This document shows positions 58,908 through 64,000 of a stretch of DNA of 64,000 nucleotides, piece after piece. Source of the DNA: Halotalea alkalilenta DSM 17697 (lineage in GTDB: Bacteria > Pseudomonadota > Gammaproteobacteria > Pseudomonadales > Halomonadaceae); contig NZ_KK211226.1 in assembly GCF_000621205.1 (NCBI RefSeq), positions 324,722-388,721 of the forward strand, written 5' to 3'. Position 1 is the stretch's first letter, and every line of letters starts with the position of its first letter. Below the pieces are notes generated by a model. The model was given only the letters and a program-made list of their open reading frames with translations, searched no databases and was not told the DNA's origin. A program made the position numbers and the translations under genes.

Positions 58908-61771
58908 GCGAGCTACCGGCAAACGAAGAGGTGCGCTACGGCGCGGTGGTCCGGCCGCCTCGTTTCCGGCTGGAAGAAGGCCGGTTCGAATCCGACCAGC
59001 CGGTCAACGTCGATGCCTCCGCGCTCGATTCGCTCCCCGGCAGCTACCAGGTGGTCGAGCGCGGTGCCTTCATCGGCGTTGTCGCCGACACCCCGGATCG
59101 CGCCCGGATCGCCGCGCAGCGGCTGGTCATCGAGTGGTCGGCAGCTCCGCCGCCGCCGCCCGCCTGCGCCGAGCCTTGCGCCAAGGGCGAGACCGATTAC
59201 GCTTGGCCGAACCGGATGCGCTTCGGCCCCAGCGCTGGCTGGGTGGTCGCCGACGCCCGCGCTGGGAGGGTGCGGCTGTGGGCACCGAGCCAGACATCGA
59301 CCGCGCTGCGCGAGGATATCGCGCGGCTGCTCGGTCGCCCGATCGACCAGATCGAGCTGCACCAAGCGCTGGACGATGGCCTGGGGAGAACCGGCGCCGA
59401 CGACGCCGCCGCCGATGCGGCGCTGCTTTCCGCCGCGGCCGGCGCACCGGTGGCGGTCTGGCTCGATCGCAGCTATGCCGCCGACGGCGATCGCCTCGGT
59501 CCGGGTCAGCGTATCGCGCTGTCGGACACCTTGACGGATGGCAACCTGAGCGGGCTCGAGGCACGGCTCCACTTGGCCGGCGACGCCGCGCCAGCCCTTG
59601 CGCTGCTGCTCGCCGGGCTGTCGGCGGCCGACCCGATGCCGCGCCAGCCGCTGTCGATCCCCTACACCGCACTCGACTGGAAGATCGAAGCCCCCGACCG
59701 GCCGGGCTACCGTCTGCCGGGGCTCGGCGCGGCGCAGCTCGCCTTCGCCCGCGAGTCGTATCTCGACGAACTCGCACATCGCCTCGGACAGGATCCGGTC
59801 GCGCTGCGTCTCGCTGCGCTGGAAGACCCTCGCGGCCAGGCATTGATCGAAGCGGTCGCCGCGCGCGCCGGCTGGTCCACACGACGCAGGCGAAGCGAGC
59901 ACCCGGAAGTCTCCCACGGGCGCGGCTTCGCCTATGGAGAAGAAGGTCCCGCCGGCGACCCCAAGCGGGCCCGTGCGGCCTGGATAGCCGATGTCGAAGT
60001 CAATCGGATCACCGGCGACATCGCCTTAACCCGGCTGGTGCTGGGCCAGGAGAGCGGGGAGCGGCTCGACCAGGAGCAGCTGCGCGCCGAACTGCAACGC
60101 CAGCTGATCGAGCGCACCAGTCCGTTGCTTGCGAACTCAGGCGACGCGCAGGAATGGGGCGAAGGCGAGGAGCCGCGACGCGGCCCGCTCTCCATCGAGC
60201 ACATCACGCTGGCACCGATCAGCGATCAGACCTTGTCGACCTCGCTGGGCAGCGCCGGCCTCCGCGCACTCGATGCAGGCACCCTGGCGCCCAGCGTGGC
60301 GGTGATCAGCAACGCGCTGTTCGACGCCACCGGCGTACGCCTGCGCGAGCCACCGTTCAGTCCCGAGCGGGTGCGCGCAGCGCTTGCCGAGTATGCTCCC
60401 ACCGCAAGCGCCGGCGCCCGCGCGCTGCCTGGCGGCATACCGGGAGCTCGCACCAGGCCTTGGCGCAAGAAGCGCTGGCTCGCCGCCTCGATGCTGCCGC
60501 TGGCCGGCGCGGCGGCGGCGCTGTGGCCATTCAAGCCGGCGATCGCACCGATCCAGCGCCCTCCGGCGGATCTCTACTCCGCCGCCACCCTCGAGCGCGG
60601 CCGTTTGGTCGCCGAGGTCGGCGACTGCGCGGTATGCCATACCGCACCGGGAGGTGAGACCAACGCAGGCGGGCACGCCTTCGAGACCCCATTCGGCACG
60701 CTCTACAGCACCAACCTCACCCCCGATGAAGAGACCGGCATCGGCAGTTGGTCATTCGCCGCTTTCGAGCGCGCCATGCGCCATGGCGTCGGCCGGGACG
60801 GACGGCAGCTCTATCCGGCCTTCCCCTATACCGCCTACGCCAAGCTCTCCGATACCGACATGCAGGCGCTCTACGCCTATCTGATGTCGCGCCCGGCGGT
60901 GAGCGCGACGCCGCCGGAAAACCAGCTGCGCGCACCGTTCAACTTCCGCCCGCTGCTCGCCGGCTGGAATGCGCTGTTCCACGATCCGACACCGTTCCAG
61001 CCCGATCCGACCAAATCCGCGCAGTACAACCGCGGGGCCTATCTCGTCGAGGGCCCCGGCCACTGCAGCGCCTGTCACACGCCGCGCAACCTGCTCGGCG
61101 CCGAGCGCGGCGCCGAGGCGCGCTTTTCCGGCGCGATCGTCGACGGCTGGGAGGCCCCGGCATTGAATGGCCTCTCCAGCGCCCCGGTTCCCTGGACCGA
61201 GGCCGATCTCTATGCCTACCTACGTGAGGGCTCCTCGCCCCACCACGGCGCTGCAGGTGGCCCGATGGCGCCGGTGGTAGCGGGACTCGCTGAGCTGCCC
61301 GAGGAAGATGTCCGGGCGATTGCCCACTACGTCGCCGCGCTCTCCGGCCCCCTCGCGGCGACGGTCGAGGATGCCGCCAGCGCCGCCGCCGAACGGATCC
61401 AGGCTGCCGGGCTCGCCACGCCGCTGCCCGACGAAGGCGGGCGCAGCTTCGAACGCGCCTGCGCGGCGTGCCATGAAAGCACACTGCCCGGGCCCACCTC
61501 GGCCCAAATCTCGCTCGCGCTCAATACCAACGTCTCGAGCGCGAGGCCGGACAACCTGATCCAGACCATGCTCGACGGCGTCCACGCCGAGGGCATGATC
61601 GATAGCGCCCTGATGCCAAGCTTCCGCGATAGCCTCAGCGATGCCCAGATCGCCGCGATCGCTCGCTATGTCCGCGCTCGCTACGCCCCCGACCAGCCCG
61701 CCTGGCAGGATCTCGACGAGCGCATTGGCGAGCTGCGCGATGCGGGAGCCGACTGGGCCCCGCGCCGGTAA
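58904..61771 (+). CDS. nicB: NicB-like protein: degenerate molybdenum domain plus three cytochrome c domains
   Basis: The product is 955 aa; P. putida NicB is about 1190 aa. Residues 10-510 align with the part of the 49621 protein from its residue 225 onwards (VRYGAVVRPPRF versus LHGRVVRPPYVG), so the first 220-230 residues are absent. The FNGHVDLGTG and QLHASIGP motifs are missing, GCYGRNGADD reads DDGLGRTGADD, and the catalytic GVGE is lost (SLGSAGLRALDAG). A hydrophobic segment follows near residues 525-545, then three haem motifs: CAVCH (Cys 575), CSACH (721), CAACH (853). It probably accepts electrons and anchors the complex at the periplasmic side, while the 49621 protein does catalysis. 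Confidence 0.87.
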   Translation: MSELPANEEVRYGAVVRPPRFRLEEGRFESDQPVNVDASALDSLPGSYQVVERGAFIGVVADTPDRARIAAQRLVIEWSAAPPPPPACAEPCAKGETDYAWPNRMRFGPSAGWVVADARAGRVRLWAPSQTSTALREDIARLLGRPIDQIELHQALDDGLGRTGADDAAADAALLSAAAGAPVAVWLDRSYAADGDRLGPGQRIALSDTLTDGNLSGLEARLHLAGDAAPALALLLAGLSAADPMPRQPLSIPYTALDWKIEAPDRPGYRLPGLGAAQLAFARESYLDELAHRLGQDPVALRLAALEDPRGQALIEAVAARAGWSTRRRRSEHPEVSHGRGFAYGEEGPAGDPKRARAAWIADVEVNRITGDIALTRLVLGQESGERLDQEQLRAELQRQLIERTSPLLANSGDAQEWGEGEEPRRGPLSIEHITLAPISDQTLSTSLGSAGLRALDAGTLAPSVAVISNALFDATGVRLREPPFSPERVRAALAEYAPTASAGARALPGGIPGARTRPWRKKRWLAASMLPLAGAAAALWPFKPAIAPIQRPPADLYSAATLERGRLVAEVGDCAVCHTAPGGETNAGGHAFETPFGTLYSTNLTPDEETGIGSWSFAAFERAMRHGVGRDGRQLYPAFPYTAYAKLSDTDMQALYAYLMSRPAVSATPPENQLRAPFNFRPLLAGWNALFHDPTPFQPDPTKSAQYNRGAYLVEGPGHCSACHTPRNLLGAERGAEARFSGAIVDGWEAPALNGLSSAPVPWTEADLYAYLREGSSPHHGAAGGPMAPVVAGLAELPEEDVRAIAHYVAALSGPLAATVEDAASAAAERIQAAGLATPLPDEGGRSFERACAACHESTLPGPTSAQISLALNTNVSSARPDNLIQTMLDGVHAEGMIDSALMPSFRDSLSDAQIAAIARYVRARYAPDQPAWQDLDERIGELRDAGADWAPRR

Positions 61772-62014
61772 AAGCCCGAGGATCGCCCCCTGGCCAAGGT
61801 TCGAACCGAGCGTGCACGAGAATTCATTTGCGCTCGATCGAGCGCGGCCCTAAAGTCCGCGACGAACGACGACCACCGCTTTCGCCATCCGCTTGGCAGC
61901 CATGACGAGCGGGCTATCGATGCCCGCGCAGTGGGCCTTGGCGACCCTTGAGGGAGAGATCGACCGGCCGTTCGACACGTGCCCATTCCTGCCTCGTTCG
62001 AGGAGCATCACCGC

Positions 62015-63178
62015 ATGACCATCCGCATCGACGACTACTACGCTCCCGCCACCTTCGAGCGCCTCAAGACCTTCGCCGACGGCCAGGAGACGCCGTTCGT
62101 GGTGATCGATCTCGCCACCATCTCGCGCGCCTTCGATGAACTGGTGGAGAGCTTTCCCTCCGCGCGGATCTTCTACGCGGTGAAGGCCAACCCGGCGACC
62201 GAGATCACTGAACTCTTGCGCGACAAGGGCTCGAACTTCGACATCGCCTCGATCTATGAGCTCGACAAGGTCCTCGCCACCGGGGTCGATGCCTCGCGGA
62301 TCAGCTACGGCAACACGATCAAGAAAGCCCGCGACGTGCGCTATTTCTACGAGAAGGGCGTGCGGATGTTCGCCACCGACTCGGAAGCCGACCTGCGCAA
62401 CATCGCCAAGGCGGCGCCGGGCTCGAAGATCTACGTGCGCATCCTCACCGAAGGCTCCTCCACCGCGGACTGGCCGCTGTCACGCAAGTTCGGCTGCCAG
62501 ACCGACATGGCGATGGATCTTTTGATCCTCGCCCGCGAACTCGGTCTAGACCCCTACGGGATCTCGTTCCACGTCGGCTCGCAGCAGCGCGACATCGGGG
62601 TGTGGGACGCAGCGATCGCCAAGGTCAAGGTGATCTTCGAGCGCCTGCGCGAGGAAGACGGCATCGTACTGAAGATGATCAACATGGGCGGCGGCTTCCC
62701 GGCCAACTACCTCCAGCGCACCAACGAACTGGCGGTCTACGCCGAGGAGATCACCCGCTTCCTGCAGGAGGACTTCGGCGACGACATGCCGGAGATCATC
62801 CTCGAGCCCGGCCGCTCGCTGATCGCCAATGCAGGCGTACTGGTCAGCGAAGTGGTGCTGGTCGCACGCAAGTCGCGCACCGCGGTCGAGCGCTGGGTCT
62901 ATACCGACGTCGGCAAGTTCTCGGGCCTGGTCGAGACGATGGACGAAGCGATCAAGTTCCCGATCTGGACCGAACGCAAGGGTGAGCTCGAGGAAGTGGT
63001 GATCGCAGGGCCCACCTGCGACAGCGCCGACATCATGTACGAGCAGTACAAGTACGGCCTGCCGCTCAACCTCTCCAGCGGCGACCGGCTCTACTGGTTC
63101 TCCACCGGCGCCTACACCACGAGCTACAGCGCGATCGAGTTCAACGGCTTCCCCCCGCTGAAATCCTACTATCTCTAA
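62015..63178 (+). CDS. Ornithine/lysine decarboxylase, fold type III
   Basis: The product is 387 aa from ATG 62015 (GAGGAG upstream), the exact length class of bacterial alanine-racemase-fold ornithine decarboxylases. PLP lysine is in ARIFYAVKANPATEITELL near residue 53; GISFHVGSQQRDIGVWDAAI, the EPGRSLIANAGVLVSEVVLV segment and the catalytic cysteine region VIAGPTCDSADIMYEQYKYG are present. It makes putrescine (or cadaverine). It is monocistronic, with a strong terminator after it; the choice between ornithine and lysine cannot be made here. Confidence 0.92.
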   Translation: MTIRIDDYYAPATFERLKTFADGQETPFVVIDLATISRAFDELVESFPSARIFYAVKANPATEITELLRDKGSNFDIASIYELDKVLATGVDASRISYGNTIKKARDVRYFYEKGVRMFATDSEADLRNIAKAAPGSKIYVRILTEGSSTADWPLSRKFGCQTDMAMDLLILARELGLDPYGISFHVGSQQRDIGVWDAAIAKVKVIFERLREEDGIVLKMINMGGGFPANYLQRTNELAVYAEEITRFLQEDFGDDMPEIILEPGRSLIANAGVLVSEVVLVARKSRTAVERWVYTDVGKFSGLVETMDEAIKFPIWTERKGELEEVVIAGPTCDSADIMYEQYKYGLPLNLSSGDRLYWFSTGAYTTSYSAIEFNGFPPLKSYYL

Positions 63179-63227
63179 GCCTGGGCCCCGAGCGCGCCAG
63201 CGGGCAGCGCAGCTCGCCGGAGCAACG

Positions 63228-63270
63228 CCAATACCCCGCGCGGGGGAACTCGCGCGGGGTATTGGTTTTT
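63228..63270 (+). terminator. Strong intrinsic terminator after the decarboxylase
   Basis: A 15-bp perfect stem (CCAATACCCCGCGCG with its complement) and an 8-base loop are followed directly by TTTTT. A run of A does not precede the stem, so it acts mainly on the plus strand. Confidence 0.9.
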
Positions 63271-63304
63271 GAAGCGCCACGCGTGCGCCATGGCGGGCTC
63301 GGGC

Positions 63305-64000
63305 TCACTCCGTCACCGCGCGCAGGGTATCGACGAAATGGCAAGTGATCGCCGAGGAGCCGCCCTTTTGCGAGCGGACCAGCTCGATCGGCGTACCTAG
63401 CTCGAACTCATCCTGCGCCAGCCGGACCATGCGCCCGGTCTCGCCATACTGCCTGGCGTAGTGGTGAGGCAGCACACCGAGATAGGCGCCGGAGAGAATC
63501 AGCATCGCCACCGCCTCCACCTGGGTGGCGCAGGACAACCGGGTGAAACGGCTGGCCAGCTCGCGCCGCTGGGCGTCGTTGACGTAGTTCAGGCTGACGA
63601 AGTCATAGCCACCCAGCGCCTGCATCGAAAGCCTCGCGGCATCGGCGAAGGCGGGATGGTGCCGCCCGCAATAGAGCCCGCTCTGCTCCTCATAGGCGAT
63701 CCAGCGCTCGAACTGCCCTGGCCGGGTGAAGCTGCCCAGGGCGTGATAGCCGGGAACCAGCGCACAGCTGAAGCGACCCGTCTCCAGGCCCTTTTCGATT
63801 CCACCGAGCGACTCGATGTGCACCGACAGCCGCACCTTTGGCGCATCCCGCGCCAGCCGGCCGAGCGTCTCTATCAACGGCGAGCAGGGATCGCTGATCG
63901 TGTTGTCGATCACCGCGATGCTGAGTTCGCCGATCAGCTCCCGATGCGAGGAGCTGATCCGATCGCTGAAGTCGTCCAACGCGCGGAACAGCTCGATGCT
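63305..64000 (-). CDS. LysR-type regulator, effector domain only (5-prime end beyond window)
   Basis: The open frame continues through the right edge (232 codons seen). It reads as a LysR substrate-binding domain: RELIGELSIAVIDNTISDPC, VRLSVHIESLGGIEKGLETG, HALGSFTRPGQFERWIAYEE and CATQVEAVAMLILSGAYLGV with LPHHYA near the end. The helix-turn-helix would lie beyond 64000. It converges with the decarboxylase. The target is unknown. Confidence 0.85.
   Translation of the reverse strand, partial: SIELFRALDDFSDRISSSHRELIGELSIAVIDNTISDPCSPLIETLGRLARDAPKVRLSVHIESLGGIEKGLETGRFSCALVPGYHALGSFTRPGQFERWIAYEEQSGLYCGRHHPAFADAARLSMQALGGYDFVSLNYVNDAQRRELASRFTRLSCATQVEAVAMLILSGAYLGVLPHHYARQYGETGRMVRLAQDEFELGTPIELVRSQKGGSSAITCHFVDTLRAVTE

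Noticed and set aside
58765-60657. 630-codon frame overlapping nicA and the second nicB-like gene
   Set aside because: Extremely Arg-rich and out of register with the motif-bearing frame.

Overview
The window is GC-rich chromosomal DNA from a gammaproteobacterium. The gene set and protein styles (PqiABC, NrtR-NadABC, RlmJ, DUF1127, RcnB-like, a NicR-type nicotinate cluster, PQQ glucose dehydrogenase) fit the Halomonadaceae or a close relative. That placement is an inference from gene content, not a phylogeny. No rRNA, tRNA or CRISPR array was found.

Bases 1 to about 13,600 are an accessory island of visibly lower GC. It is read leftwards and holds a winged-helix regulator, a type I restriction-modification operon (hsdM, a split hsdS, hsdR), then a SIR2-like gene and a HerA-like ATPase gene, and a RhuM gene that runs off the left edge. 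Behind these are a tyrosine recombinase and a replication protein of the STY4528 family, known from SPI-7/PFGI-1 type integrative elements. About 1.1 kb of gene-free DNA with a 51-bp perfect palindrome follows. The two hsdS halves meet at an 11-copy GCAA tract whose length decides whether a full-length specificity subunit is made.

From 13.6 to 49.4 kb lie ordinary chromosomal operons: membrane PQQ glucose dehydrogenase; a LysR regulator and a nitronate monooxygenase; an acetyltransferase with SurE; YjdM; DUF1127; an unknown membrane protein; NrtR with nadA, nadB, nadC and a NifS-like desulfurase (de novo NAD synthesis); lipoate ligase; DUF2848; RcnB-like; flavohaemoglobin diverging from NorR with a clear sigma-54/NorR control region; a heterodimeric MdlAB-type ABC exporter; pqiABC; ugpBAEC; rlmJ; an OmpA-like lipoprotein; hemW and rdgB.

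From 49.6 to 61.8 kb is a nicotinate catabolic cluster arranged as several divergent transcripts: a catalytic molybdenum subunit (NicB-like), NicR, then NicT, NicF, NicD and NicC leftwards, and NicX, NicA and a second NicB-like protein rightwards. Together they would take nicotinate to 6-hydroxynicotinate, 2,5-dihydroxypyridine, N-formylmaleamate, maleamate and maleate. The second NicB-like protein carries three cytochrome c motifs but a shortened molybdenum domain without the active-site motifs. The first has an intact molybdenum domain and no cytochromes, so the usual single NicB chain appears divided over two genes. The window closes with an ornithine/lysine decarboxylase and the end of a LysR-type gene.
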